NCBI GenBank assembly: GCA_030528085.1
Contig: JAUMZN010000010.1
Location: 1 to 33,360 of the forward strand
Direction: 5' to 3'
DNA: 33,360 nucleotides
From: Erysipelotrichaceae bacterium
GTDB taxonomy: Bacteria > Bacillota_I > Bacilli_A > Erysipelotrichales > Erysipelotrichaceae
Shown: one piece after another, positions 25,567 to 33,348 of the stretch
Numbering within the stretch: the stretch's first letter is position 1
Layout of the letters: each line of letters begins with the position of its first letter
Notes under the pieces: generated by a model
Databases searched by the model: none
What the model was told of the DNA's origin: nothing
Seen by the model: only the letters and a program-made list of their open reading frames with translations
Translations under genes and position numbers: made by a program

Positions 25567-26678
25567 GGCCGCACCTCTCTTTCCACAACAATCTCTGTTT
25601 GTTGATCATCCAATAATAAAGCTACCGGTCCTTCTAGACGTTTTTGTTTAGCCAATGCGTATGCCTCTTTAGCACTAGAGGAAGGATAGCGAATAATGAG
25701 GATTTCTCGATCTTCTAACGTATCTAATAATTCAACTAATGGATCGATTTTAAATGCGAAGCCGATCGCAGGTAATGGCCGGCCAAAACTAGCCATTAAA
25801 TTGTCGTAACGGCCGCCGGATAAAATTGAACCACTCACACCTGGAACAAAGGCTTCAAAAATAATGCCTGTGTAATAGTTCAAATGCGGCAGTTTACCTA
25901 AATCGAATTGAATATATTCGCCATAGCCAAGTTCTTGTAAAAAGCGGCCGAGCGTTTCTAAATCTTGCAGCGTCTGAATCGTTTCTGCATCTTGAGCAAG
26001 TGCTTTGGCCTTTTCGAAAACTTCTAAACCTCCATCCAATAAAGGCAAGTTTATAAAGTATTGGCGCACAGCTTCATCTAAATCGAATTGGTCTAAAAAC
26101 TCACCGAGTTCAACCATCGATTTACGATCCGTTAAATCTGCAAGTTTTGCGATATCTTCAGGGCGATCAAAACATTTCATCGCCGGTACTTGTAATAACC
26201 TGGCATCAGATAATTCAATTTTATAATTTTTAAGACCACTCGCCTTGAGCGCTTCAAGTGCACAAACAAGAATTTGCGCATCATCTTTAGAACCAATAAG
26301 TTCAACACCACAATCCAATGTTTGACTTTTGCGGCCTGTATAAGCTTTTCGCACTTTCCAAACATCGGACAAATACGATAAACGAAGCGGTACTTGCGCA
26401 TTTTTTAAAGACGTCGCGGCAAGTCTTGCGATTGGAACTGTCATATCCATACGCATCGTGACGATATCTTGATTTTCATCAAATAACTTAATCATCTTGC
26501 GATCTTGTAAAGTCGCAAAAGCTTGGTTGTATGTTTGGTAGTATTCCAAAGCTGGCGTTTGTACTTCCTCAAATCCAAATTGATCAAAAACATGTTGGAT
26601 TCGATCACAAAGCTCTCTTCGCTTTCTCACTTCTTTTGCGAGTTTATCTGAATTACCAAGTGGCGTTCTTAATTCCAT
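25563..26678 (-). CDS. hisZ: ATP phosphoribosyltransferase regulatory subunit
   Basis: HisRS-like protein without tRNA charging activity; it activates short HisG and carries its histidine control. 371 residues. Motif-2-like TMRMDMTVPIAR and the HisRS-like sections YTGIIFEAF and SGGRYDNL are visible. The C-terminal anticodon-binding domain is short, as expected for HisZ rather than HisS. First gene of the operon; AAAAGGAAGATG lies before the ATG, just after a 9-base hairpin, and the T-box leader lies upstream. Confidence 0.92.
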   Translation of the reverse strand: MELRTPLGNSDKLAKEVRKRRELCDRIQHVFDQFGFEEVQTPALEYYQTYNQAFATLQDRKMIKLFDENQDIVTMRMDMTVPIARLAATSLKNAQVPLRLSYLSDVWKVRKAYTGRKSQTLDCGVELIGSKDDAQILVCALEALKASGLKNYKIELSDARLLQVPAMKCFDRPEDIAKLADLTDRKSMVELGEFLDQFDLDEAVRQYFINLPLLDGGLEVFEKAKALAQDAETIQTLQDLETLGRFLQELGYGEYIQFDLGKLPHLNYYTGIIFEAFVPGVSGSILSGGRYDNLMASFGRPLPAIGFAFKIDPLVELLDTLEDREILIIRYPSSSAKEAYALAKQKRLEGPVALLLDDQQTEIVVEREVRP

Positions 26679-26698
26679 ATCTCATCTTCCTTTTCACA

Positions 26699-26720
26699 CC
26701 ATCTAAATTGCTTTAGATGG
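26699..26720 (-). repeat. Hairpin just before the hisZ ribosome binding site
   Basis: Perfect 9-base stem CCATCTAAA/TTTAGATGG with a 4-base loop, placed between the T-box terminator and the hisZ ribosome binding site. No T run follows. A role in mRNA stability or initiation is possible. Confidence 0.5.
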
Positions 26721-26774
26721 AAGATTCTCGATTCCTTATTGAACGCGTCATTTCGATGCGCTCTTTTCTTTAAT

Positions 26775-26806
26775 AAAAAAAAAGCTTCCATCCCAAAGGA
26801 CGAAAG
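26775..26806 (-). terminator. T-box-controlled terminator
   Basis: Minus strand CTTTCGTCC/GGATGGAAG (with two wobble pairs) and loop TTTG, then C and nine T residues. It is mutually exclusive with the antiterminator, which uses the same TTTCGT and CCTTT. Confidence 0.92.
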
Positions 26807-27019
26807 TAAATTCCGTGTTCCCACCTTTATTCACTGCTTCCTCACGAAAGCAGCCTCTATGACTGTTTAACAGTACATCCGATAACGGGGACTCCGGGAT
26901 TCCATTTCCTGAATCCGACTCCAGAATGTGTTTCAAAACGGTTCATGACTTCTTTACACCTACCAGAAGCTCTCTAAACAATTCCCGAATTTACTCTTTC
27001 CTTCATTGTCGCTGAATTT
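26775..27019 (-). promoter_or_regulatory. T-box leader for tRNA-His controlling the his operon
   Basis: Minus-strand leader that senses uncharged tRNA-His. Visible parts in transcript order: a stem I arm with AGAGAGC, the CTTCT/AGAAG helix and GGTAGGTGTAA; a CAC specifier (His) at 26930-26928 in GAAACACATTC; a stem III-like hairpin CTGCTTTC-GTGA-GGAAGCAG; then the T-box itself, AAAGGTGGGAACACGG. The antiterminator pairs AAAGG with CCTTT and ACGGAA with TTTCGT, leaving bulge UGGGAAC. UGGN with N=G pairs with an acceptor end CCCA, i.e. discriminator C73, which is the hallmark of bacterial tRNA-His. The alternative fold is the terminator at 26775-26806. Uncharged tRNA-His should therefore allow read-through into hisZ. 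Very sure of the class; sure of the amino acid. Confidence 0.93.
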
Positions 27020-27025
27020 AAACTG

Positions 27026-27054
27026 ATTTTAGAAAGATTGAAAACACATGTCAA
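27026..27054 (-). promoter_or_regulatory. his operon promoter
   Basis: Consensus TTGACA (27054-27049), 17 bases, TAAAAT (27031-27026) on the minus strand. Transcription should start near 27019, just before the T-box stem I. Confidence 0.88.
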
Positions 27055-27185
27055 TTATTTTGTAACTATTTTCAATAAAACGTGTAAATTCGATTCATTC
27101 TTGTTTCATTTTCGCTTGAGTTTTTGGGTTTTGGCTTTATGTGTGCGCATTTTAAATTCTTTTTTGATGTTGCTGCTTAGCTAAA

Positions 27186-27209
27186 CAAAAAAGGAGAGTT
27201 TCCTCTCCT
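27186..27209 (-). terminator. Terminator after the upstream HAD gene
   Basis: Perfect stem AGGAGAG-GAAA-CTCTCCT with a GNRA loop, then TTTTTT on the minus strand. Confidence 0.94.
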
Positions 27210-27233
27210 CATCATTTTTCGATTCAATTTTCT

Positions 27234-28112
27234 TTATAGAACTTGCAGAAGCTCAAACGCATTCCAAATTCCCTGATTTTCGCAAAGCGTTGTTTTAAAA
27301 TCCGAAACAGCTTGCACTTCTTCATTGGCGTGGCCCATACAAATCGCAAAGTCTGCTGCTTCCAACATTGGAATATCGTTTTCGGCATCTCCGATCGCGA
27401 CGATGACGTATTGATCACGATCTAAATTCATCGCGGACAAAACTGTTTCCATCGCATTCGCTTTAGTATGCGCATCCCAAGTAAGCTCTCCGCGATATAA
27501 ATCACTATCATCACCTTCAGGGTTAAAACGATGACGGTACTCTAAAATATCAAATCCTATTTCTGCGGCAGGTTCTCTGAGTGTTTTTTCAGTTTCCGAG
27601 TTAAAGCTGATTTTAAGAACGTAGGAATATAACTCTTCACTAAATTCTGACATCGGATGGCGATCGCCTTTGACTTCCCTGCCAGTTGACCGGAAATACT
27701 TCTCGTGAAGGTTAGCATATTGTTGTGTCTCATAAATTCCTTTTGCGGTTTCTAAGGCATAGCCAAAACCATTTTCCTCTAAATACTGGATCATTTTCTT
27801 CGTAAGCTCTGGTTTAACATAGAAAGAAACTAAATGTTGGTCTTTGGCGTATAAATCCATTCCTGCTGCTAAACAATAACCATCCAATTTTGCATCCCAT
27901 AAAAACTGGGGAATGAAATGCGCTGGTCTTCCAGTATTCACGAAGATTAAATGTCCATTTTCACGTGCTTGATTGACCGCACGCCAAGCTGATTCGGGAA
28001 CGACTTGGCGATCCCAAAATGTTCCATCTAAATCTAAAAAGATTGCTTTTTTCTTTGCGGATTGAATGATGTTTAAGTTTTGCGGTTTTAATACTTGTGT
28101 CTGATTCATCAT
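27234..28112 (-). CDS. Cof-type HAD phosphatase
   Basis: Haloacid dehalogenase superfamily phosphatase, 292 residues from the ATG at 28112. That start follows AGGAAAAGAG; the in-frame ATGs at 28154 and 28136 lack sites. Motifs: FLDLDGTFWD, FVNTGRP, a C2-type cap in the middle, and AIGDAENDIPML near the C-terminus. It differs from the HAD protein at 1729-2583 and is not a recent copy. It lies directly upstream of the his leader but is closed off by its own terminator. It might supply the missing histidinol phosphatase, but nothing in the sequence supports this specifically. Confidence 0.87.
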   Translation of the reverse strand: MMNQTQVLKPQNLNIIQSAKKKAIFLDLDGTFWDRQVVPESAWRAVNQARENGHLIFVNTGRPAHFIPQFLWDAKLDGYCLAAGMDLYAKDQHLVSFYVKPELTKKMIQYLEENGFGYALETAKGIYETQQYANLHEKYFRSTGREVKGDRHPMSEFSEELYSYVLKISFNSETEKTLREPAAEIGFDILEYRHRFNPEGDDSDLYRGELTWDAHTKANAMETVLSAMNLDRDQYVIVAIGDAENDIPMLEAADFAICMGHANEEVQAVSDFKTTLCENQGIWNAFELLQVL

Positions 28113-28242
28113 TTTTTGTTCTCTTTTCCTATTCATTGATACGTATTGATTCATTTTGTTTTTGATTCATACACAAGATACATAAAACAAATTCAATTTT
28201 GGACACTCCTTTATTTTATTTCTGTAAAGCGCATACATAACC

Positions 28243-28277
28243 AAAAATAAAACTGCCGAATTTGGTCTCGGCAGTTT
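28243..28277 (-). terminator. Terminator after nfeD
   Basis: Perfect 10-base stem AAACTGCCGA/TCGGCAGTTT, then TATTTTT on the minus strand. Confidence 0.92.
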
Positions 28278-28309
28278 GTTTTTAAAAAATTGATTGTCCC
28301 ATTTTTGAG

Positions 28310-28759
28310 CTAAGCACTTTCGTTATTGGACTTTGACTTTACATAAAGTGTTACGCCTTTTACATCCACCACTTCTATAACCATTCCTTCTGAAATTGTT
28401 TGTTGATCAACTGATCTAGCCGTCCACGTTAAACCATCGACTTGAACAGCTCCCTTTTCATAGACATTATCAATGGTCTCTGTCACGATTGCCTGCTTAC
28501 CCATCATCGCTTGGATATTTGTTGCAGTCAGCTTGTTATTGAAGTGGCGCTGTACAATTGGTTTGGTAAAGATCAACAAAAGCGCAGTCACGACTAAAAA
28601 GATCGCAACTTGCCAGAAAATACTTACTCCAAATAGAGAGAAAACTAAAGCTACAAGTGCGCCTCCAGCAAACCATATTGTCGTTAAGTTTACCGTTGCT
28701 GCTTCGATCACAATAAAAGCAATCAACAAAATCAGCCATAGAAATATGAGTTTGTCCAT
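28310..28759 (-). CDS. NfeD family membrane protein
   Basis: 149 residues from the ATG at 28759, which has GGAAG well placed; the frame opens 26 codons earlier with a poor site. Four hydrophobic segments lie at about 2-22, 25-45, 50-70 and 72-85. They are followed by a soluble OB-fold-like C-terminal domain (IQAMMGKQAIVTETIDNVYEKGAVQVDGLTWTARSVDQ) typical of NfeD. NfeD proteins act with SPFH proteins in membrane organisation and stress responses. The neighbouring SPFH gene is on the same strand but ends in its own terminator, so the partners are adjacent but separately transcribed. Confidence 0.88.
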   Translation of the reverse strand: MDKLIFLWLILLIAFIVIEAATVNLTTIWFAGGALVALVFSLFGVSIFWQVAIFLVVTALLLIFTKPIVQRHFNNKLTATNIQAMMGKQAIVTETIDNVYEKGAVQVDGLTWTARSVDQQTISEGMVIEVVDVKGVTLYVKSKSNNESA

Positions 28760-28872
28760 TTGATCTTCTTCCTTTCCAAAAAATGCCATTACTTTAATGA
28801 CTGTATTGAATCTAAGTTTTCGCGTTTGATCCATCAAAAATGATTGTTCAATATGCTCTAAAACTTATTTTT

Positions 28873-28878
28873 ATTATA
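28873..28878 (-). promoter_or_regulatory. Likely -10 box of nfeD
   Basis: Exact TATAAT on the minus strand, about 115 bases before the chosen nfeD start; no convincing -35 lies 17 bases upstream. It lies between the SPFH terminator and nfeD, so an independent promoter is likely. Confidence 0.5.
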
Positions 28879-28912
28879 CCGTATTCAGTTTCAATCCGTT
28901 TTATATCCGTAT

Positions 28913-28950
28913 AAAAAAGCTCTAGCGATCCATTTGAGAACAGCTAGAGC
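28913..28950 (-). terminator. Terminator after the SPFH gene
   Basis: Perfect 8-base stem GCTCTAGC/GCTAGAGC, then TTTTTT on the minus strand, seven bases after the stop. Confidence 0.93.
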
Positions 28951-28957
28951 GAATGAT

Positions 28958-29899
28958 TTAACTATTTTGACCTTTTGCGATTTCAACCGCAGAAGTAATC
29001 AATCCCGCCATATCTTGCATATCCGATGGAATAATAATCTTCGTTGCTTTTCCATCGGCAACTTTTGTCATTGCCTCAAAGCTCTTGAGGGCAAGTACAC
29101 TTTGGTCGGCGCCAGCTTCTTTTAAGAAGCGAATTCCTTGCGCATTCGCTTGTTGAACTTTAAGAATCGCTTCCGCTTGACCTTCTGCTTCGCGGATCAT
29201 TTTTTCTTTCTGGGCTTCAGCTTTTAAAATTTCTGCTTGTTTTGCGGCTTCAGCATCCAAAATCATTGATTCTTTTTTACCTTCAGCAATCAAAATTGCG
29301 GATTTCTTTTCCCCTTCAGCAACCAGAATCGTTTCACGGCGTTCACGTTCCGCTTTCATCTGTTTTTCCATTGCTTCACGAATCGCAGCTGGTGGAATGA
29401 TGTTTTTTAACTCAACACGAGTTACTTTTATACCCCACGGATCAGTTGCGATATCTAATGCTGAACGCATCCGAGTATTGATGACTTCGCGAGAAGTTAG
29501 TGTTTCATCAAGTTCCATGTCCCCGATAATATTACGCAATGTTGTCGCCGTCAGATTCTCAATAGCCATGATTGGGTTTTCGACACCATAGGCATAAAGT
29601 TTTGGGTCTGTAATTTGGAAGAAGACAACTGTATCAATTTGCATTGTTACGTTATCTTTCGTGATTACAGCTTGAGGCTCAAAGTCAGAGATTTGTTCTT
29701 TGAGCGTAACTTTTTTTGCGACTTTATCAATCAAAGGTACTTTGAGATGCAAGCCGACATCCCATGTTGCATAGTATCCGCCAAGTCTTTCTACGACATA
29801 CGCTTTAGCTTGCGGCACAATGCGAATGTTATTGACGATCAATAAAATGATGATCAAAAACAAAACTGCGAAAATGATCAATTTGATAATTCCCTCCAT
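28958..29899 (-). CDS. SPFH/Band 7 (stomatin-like, QmcA-type) protein
   Basis: Membrane-anchored scaffold of the SPFH family, 313 residues. An N-terminal hydrophobic helix (about 4-24) is followed by the Band 7 domain (about 25-190; QAKAYVVERLGGYYATWDVGLHLKVPLIDKV, LRNIIGDMELDETLTSR). Then comes an Ala/Glu/Lys-rich coiled coil (about 190-265) with AEGEKKSAILIAEGKKESMILDAEA-like repeats. Typically forms large rings and partners NfeD, whose gene follows. The start is 15 bases from the aconitase stop, so it is probably in an operon with acn, an unexpected pairing. Confidence 0.93.
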   Translation of the reverse strand: MEGIIKLIIFAVLFLIIILLIVNNIRIVPQAKAYVVERLGGYYATWDVGLHLKVPLIDKVAKKVTLKEQISDFEPQAVITKDNVTMQIDTVVFFQITDPKLYAYGVENPIMAIENLTATTLRNIIGDMELDETLTSREVINTRMRSALDIATDPWGIKVTRVELKNIIPPAAIREAMEKQMKAERERRETILVAEGEKKSAILIAEGKKESMILDAEAAKQAEILKAEAQKEKMIREAEGQAEAILKVQQANAQGIRFLKEAGADQSVLALKSFEAMTKVADGKATKIIIPSDMQDMAGLITSAVEIAKGQNS

Positions 29900-29914
29900 A
29901 CATTGATCCTCTTT

Positions 29915-31864
29915 CTAGACAAGATCTTGAACGTTTTTCTCACGTTTTTGCATATTGCGAATGTAATTAAGAGTTCCGCCTGCTTGCAGGGTTGGAATAT
30001 CATGAGCGTCGAATTGACAATCCAATTCATATTCAAGATTTTTAGTCAAGTTCATTATTACATATGACTTTTGGGAATCCAATTGTCTTAAATTCTTGAA
30101 TTCTAACTCATCCATTTCATCGATTGTGTCGTAATCTTCAGGATTTTTGAAGGTGAATGGCAAGATGCCAAAATTGATTAAGTTTGCTAAATGGATGCGC
30201 GCAAAAGATTTTGCGATGACTGCTTTAATACCTAAATACATTGGCGCAAGTGCAGCGTGTTCACGGCTGCTTCCTTGACCATAGTTTTCTTTGGCTACAA
30301 TAATTCCACCGTTGTTGGCTTTACAGATTTGATCGAAGCCTTCTTTGTTGTTGCGGAAAACGAATGTAGATAGTTTTTCGATATTTGAACGATAAGGTAA
30401 AACTTCTGCACCCGCTGGCGCGATATGGTCTGTCGTAATGTTATCGCCAAGTTTGATCACGACTTTTTTCGTAAAGGAATCTGGCAATTCATCATTCAAA
30501 GGCAACGGTTTAATATTTGGTCCGCGCACGATTTCGACTTCTTCAGGGTGTTCAGATGGAGCAAGAATCATTGAATCATCTACATAATCGATCATTTCAA
30601 AATCGTGATCTTGATAATCCAATGTCGTTGGATCCGCAAACTCACCGGCAAGTGCACTAGCCGCTGCAACTTCAGGGCTGACTAAATAAACCCCTGCTGT
30701 ATTCGTACCAGAACGGCCATAGAAGTTGCGGTTAAACGTTCTTAATGAAACACCGTTTGATTTTGGAGATTGCCCCATGCCAATGCATGGACCGCAAGTG
30801 CATTCCAAAATACGTGCTCCTGCTTTAACAAATGTCTGCAAAGCTCCGTTTTCCATCAATTTAATTAACACTTGACGGCTTCCTGGAGAAACGACAAGTG
30901 ATACGTTTGGCGCAATTGTTTTTCCTTTTAGAATTGCGGCAACTTTCATCAAGTCTTCAAAACCAGAGTTTGTGCAAGAACCGATTGCGACTTGGTCCAC
31001 TTTTTGGTGCAGCAATTCATCAATTGGACGAACTGCATCCGGTGAATTTGGACAAGCGACAGCCGGACGAAGTGTTGAAAGATCGATGACTTCTAAATCA
31101 TCGTATGTACATCCAGGATCAGCAGAAAGTGCGATCCAATCTTGTTCGCGTTTTTGTTGTTTTAAAAATTCCAGCGTTCTTTCATCAGATGGGAAAATCG
31201 AAGTTGTTGCCCCGAGTTCTGCACCCATGTTGGTAATCGTTGCACGCTGATAGACGCTTAAGTGCTGGACACCAGAACCTGTATATTCAAATACTTTGCC
31301 CACGCCGCCTTTAACGGTGCGGCGTTTTAAGAGTTCTAAAATAATATCTTTTGCGGATACGCCATGATTGAGTTTTCCTTCAAGGCGGACTTCAACGACT
31401 TGTGGATAAGGGATTGTATAAGGAAGACCTGCCATAGCTTTAGCTACGTCAAGTCCGCCAGCACCCATCGCAATACAAGCCATTGCCCCTGCTGTTGGGG
31501 TATGGGAATCGGAACCAATCAAAGTCTTCCCTGGTTTCGCAAAGCGTTCGAGGTGGACTTGGTGACAAATTCCATTGCCCGCTCTGGAATATAACACGCC
31601 ATGTTTAGCGGCTACGGATTGGAGATAAGCGTGGTCATCCGCATTCATAAATCCGGATTGAAGGGTATTGTGATCGACATAGGAGACAGATAGTTCTGTT
31701 TTTACTTGATCAACACCCATCGCTTCAAGTTGAATATAAGCCATCGTTCCGGTGGCATCTTGAGTCAATGTTTGATCAATTTTTACTTCTACTGGAGTTG
31801 CAGGAGTAGGATTTTGATCCCCAATATGTGCATTGAGGATTTTTTGCGTCAAGTTAAGTTGCAT
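29915..31864 (-). CDS. acn: Aconitate hydratase
   Basis: Iron-sulfur enzyme converting citrate to isocitrate. 649 residues from the ATG at 31864 (AAAGGAGTG site). The cluster ligands are Cys297 (GSCTNSG), Cys357 and Cys360 (CTCGPCIGMG). The sequence has substrate-binding SDSHTPTAGA and the C-terminal swivel domain with NYGQGSSREHAALAP. At about 650 residues it is the shorter mitochondrial-like or AcnX-independent type, rather than the 900-residue AcnA. It diverges from citrate synthase, so the two give the route citrate > isocitrate. No isocitrate dehydrogenase is inside the window, but it may lie beyond the right edge. Confidence 0.93.
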   Translation of the reverse strand: MQLNLTQKILNAHIGDQNPTPATPVEVKIDQTLTQDATGTMAYIQLEAMGVDQVKTELSVSYVDHNTLQSGFMNADDHAYLQSVAAKHGVLYSRAGNGICHQVHLERFAKPGKTLIGSDSHTPTAGAMACIAMGAGGLDVAKAMAGLPYTIPYPQVVEVRLEGKLNHGVSAKDIILELLKRRTVKGGVGKVFEYTGSGVQHLSVYQRATITNMGAELGATTSIFPSDERTLEFLKQQKREQDWIALSADPGCTYDDLEVIDLSTLRPAVACPNSPDAVRPIDELLHQKVDQVAIGSCTNSGFEDLMKVAAILKGKTIAPNVSLVVSPGSRQVLIKLMENGALQTFVKAGARILECTCGPCIGMGQSPKSNGVSLRTFNRNFYGRSGTNTAGVYLVSPEVAAASALAGEFADPTTLDYQDHDFEMIDYVDDSMILAPSEHPEEVEIVRGPNIKPLPLNDELPDSFTKKVVIKLGDNITTDHIAPAGAEVLPYRSNIEKLSTFVFRNNKEGFDQICKANNGGIIVAKENYGQGSSREHAALAPMYLGIKAVIAKSFARIHLANLINFGILPFTFKNPEDYDTIDEMDELEFKNLRQLDSQKSYVIMNLTKNLEYELDCQFDAHDIPTLQAGGTLNYIRNMQKREKNVQDLV

Positions 31865-31954
31865 CTTATATTTCACTCCTTTTTTCAAATTCTGATTTTT
31901 ATCATATCAAAATACTTTCAAAACTCATGCAAAATCTTTCAGAAAATGAAATAT

Positions 31955-31997
31955 TTACAAATTCGTTTACATTTTCGAGCGATTTCTCTGTTATACT
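31955..31997 (+). promoter_or_regulatory. Citrate synthase promoter region with a cre-like half site
   Basis: Extended -10 TGTTATACT (31989-31997) about 30 bases before the ATG, with no standard -35. The stretch TTACAAATTCGTTTACAT (31955-31972), read on the minus strand, begins ATGTAAACGAAT. This resembles the left half of a catabolite control (cre) site but mismatches the right half. It lies between two divergent central-carbon genes. Confidence 0.45.
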
Positions 31998-32028
31998 GTC
32001 AAACACGCAGAAAGGAATCCGTGATGAT

Positions 32029-33348
32029 ATGAGTAAGAATTTAAAAGAAGTCTATCTAGCCAACGAGTCCCATAACACAATTGATCCTGAATTATATACG
32101 CGCTACCACGTTAAACAAGGTTTGCGAAATGAAAATGGGACAGGAGTAAAAGTCGGTTTAACCCGTATTTGTGATGTTATCGGTTACGAGTTGGTCGACG
32201 ACTATAAAAAGCCAATTGATGGTGAACTGATCTATCGAGGATACTCCGTCGCTGATTTAGTGAAACTTGAAAAAAGCATGCCGACAATTTGCGGCTATGA
32301 AATCACTGCGTTTTTACTCATCTTCGGGCAATTGCCAACACCCGAACAATTAAAAGAATTCCAGTATGTGATCAAACACCATTACTCCAACTCCTTAGTA
32401 TTCTCCACATATCGCACTGCGAATTTATTGAATGCGATGCAAATTGAAGTCTTAAAGTTATTTGGCCAAGATCAAAATCCTGAAAACGACTCTTTAGAGG
32501 ATCGAATGATGAAAGGATTAGTCATTCTTTCTTCTTTGCCTTTATTTGTCTTCTCCGTGCACCACAAACAAAAAATCACTACTTATCCCCTGCCGCAAGC
32601 CGGATTTGCGGAAAACGTATTATGGATGGCGCGCAATCATCAGCCTTATACAAAACAAGAAGCTCGTGTTTTAGATGTGTTGATGATGGTTCATGCAGAT
32701 CATGGCGGTGGTAACAACTCCACATTTGCCAATGTCGTTATTTCATCGACAGGAACTGATATTTATTCTTGTATTTCCGCTGCCATCGGTTCTCTAAAAG
32801 GGCCAAAACACGGTGGGGCTGCTGGCAAAGTCGGTTCACAAACCGCAATGCTGCTCAAGACGATTTCAAATGATTCTACAGATGCACAAATCGAAGAACT
32901 ATGCGAAAAAATATTAGATAAAAAAGCGGGTGATGGTTCTGGTTTAATTTATGGCATCGGTCATGCGATCTATACAAAAAGCGATCCACGTTGTCAGTTG
33001 ATCAAAGAAGAAGTTCGCATACTCGCAAAAGAGAAACATCAAGAAAGCACCTTCCAATTAATGGAACGCTTCGAAAAAGCTGCGGTTGCGACGATGAAAA
33101 AACGCAAAGGCTCAACTGTTTGTGCAAATGTCGATTTCTATTCTGGTTTTGCGTATCACTTATTGGGCATTGACCAATCGTTGTATACACCATTATTTGC
33201 GATTAGCCGCTGCGCTGGCTGGATCGCTCACCATTTAGAAAACCGTCAAAACAATCGCAAACTGATTCGTCCCGCAAATATTTATATTGGTGATAAACTT
33301 CAGCTCGAATTTGATGAAGATGGACAACCAATATTTGATGAACATTAA
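32029..33348 (+). CDS. gltA: Citrate synthase
   Basis: Condenses acetyl-CoA with oxaloacetate to citrate. 439 residues from the ATG at 32029, which has AAAGGAATCC upstream; the frame opens earlier but begins in promoter sequence. Catalytic residues are present: His225 (HADHGGGNNSTF), His261 (GPKHGGAAG) and Asp369 (NVDFYSGF), plus SRCAGWIAHHLE with the CoA-site arginine. The middle region around 130-200 is longer than in minimal bacterial enzymes. The only plus-strand gene; divergent from acn. The 3' end carries a 21-base direct repeat. Citrate versus methylcitrate specificity cannot be decided, but the pairing with acn supports citrate. Confidence 0.93.
   Translation: MSKNLKEVYLANESHNTIDPELYTRYHVKQGLRNENGTGVKVGLTRICDVIGYELVDDYKKPIDGELIYRGYSVADLVKLEKSMPTICGYEITAFLLIFGQLPTPEQLKEFQYVIKHHYSNSLVFSTYRTANLLNAMQIEVLKLFGQDQNPENDSLEDRMMKGLVILSSLPLFVFSVHHKQKITTYPLPQAGFAENVLWMARNHQPYTKQEARVLDVLMMVHADHGGGNNSTFANVVISSTGTDIYSCISAAIGSLKGPKHGGAAGKVGSQTAMLLKTISNDSTDAQIEELCEKILDKKAGDGSGLIYGIGHAIYTKSDPRCQLIKEEVRILAKEKHQESTFQLMERFEKAAVATMKKRKGSTVCANVDFYSGFAYHLLGIDQSLYTPLFAISRCAGWIAHHLENRQNNRKLIRPANIYIGDKLQLEFDEDGQPIFDEH

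Noticed and set aside
26748-26936. Minus-strand 62-codon open frame in the his leader
   Set aside because: It lies wholly inside the T-box RNA and terminator; no ribosome binding site.
28150-28240. Short TTG-started leader peptide after AAAGGAG upstream of the HAD gene
   Set aside because: Only nine codons, with no attenuator hairpin or codon bias.
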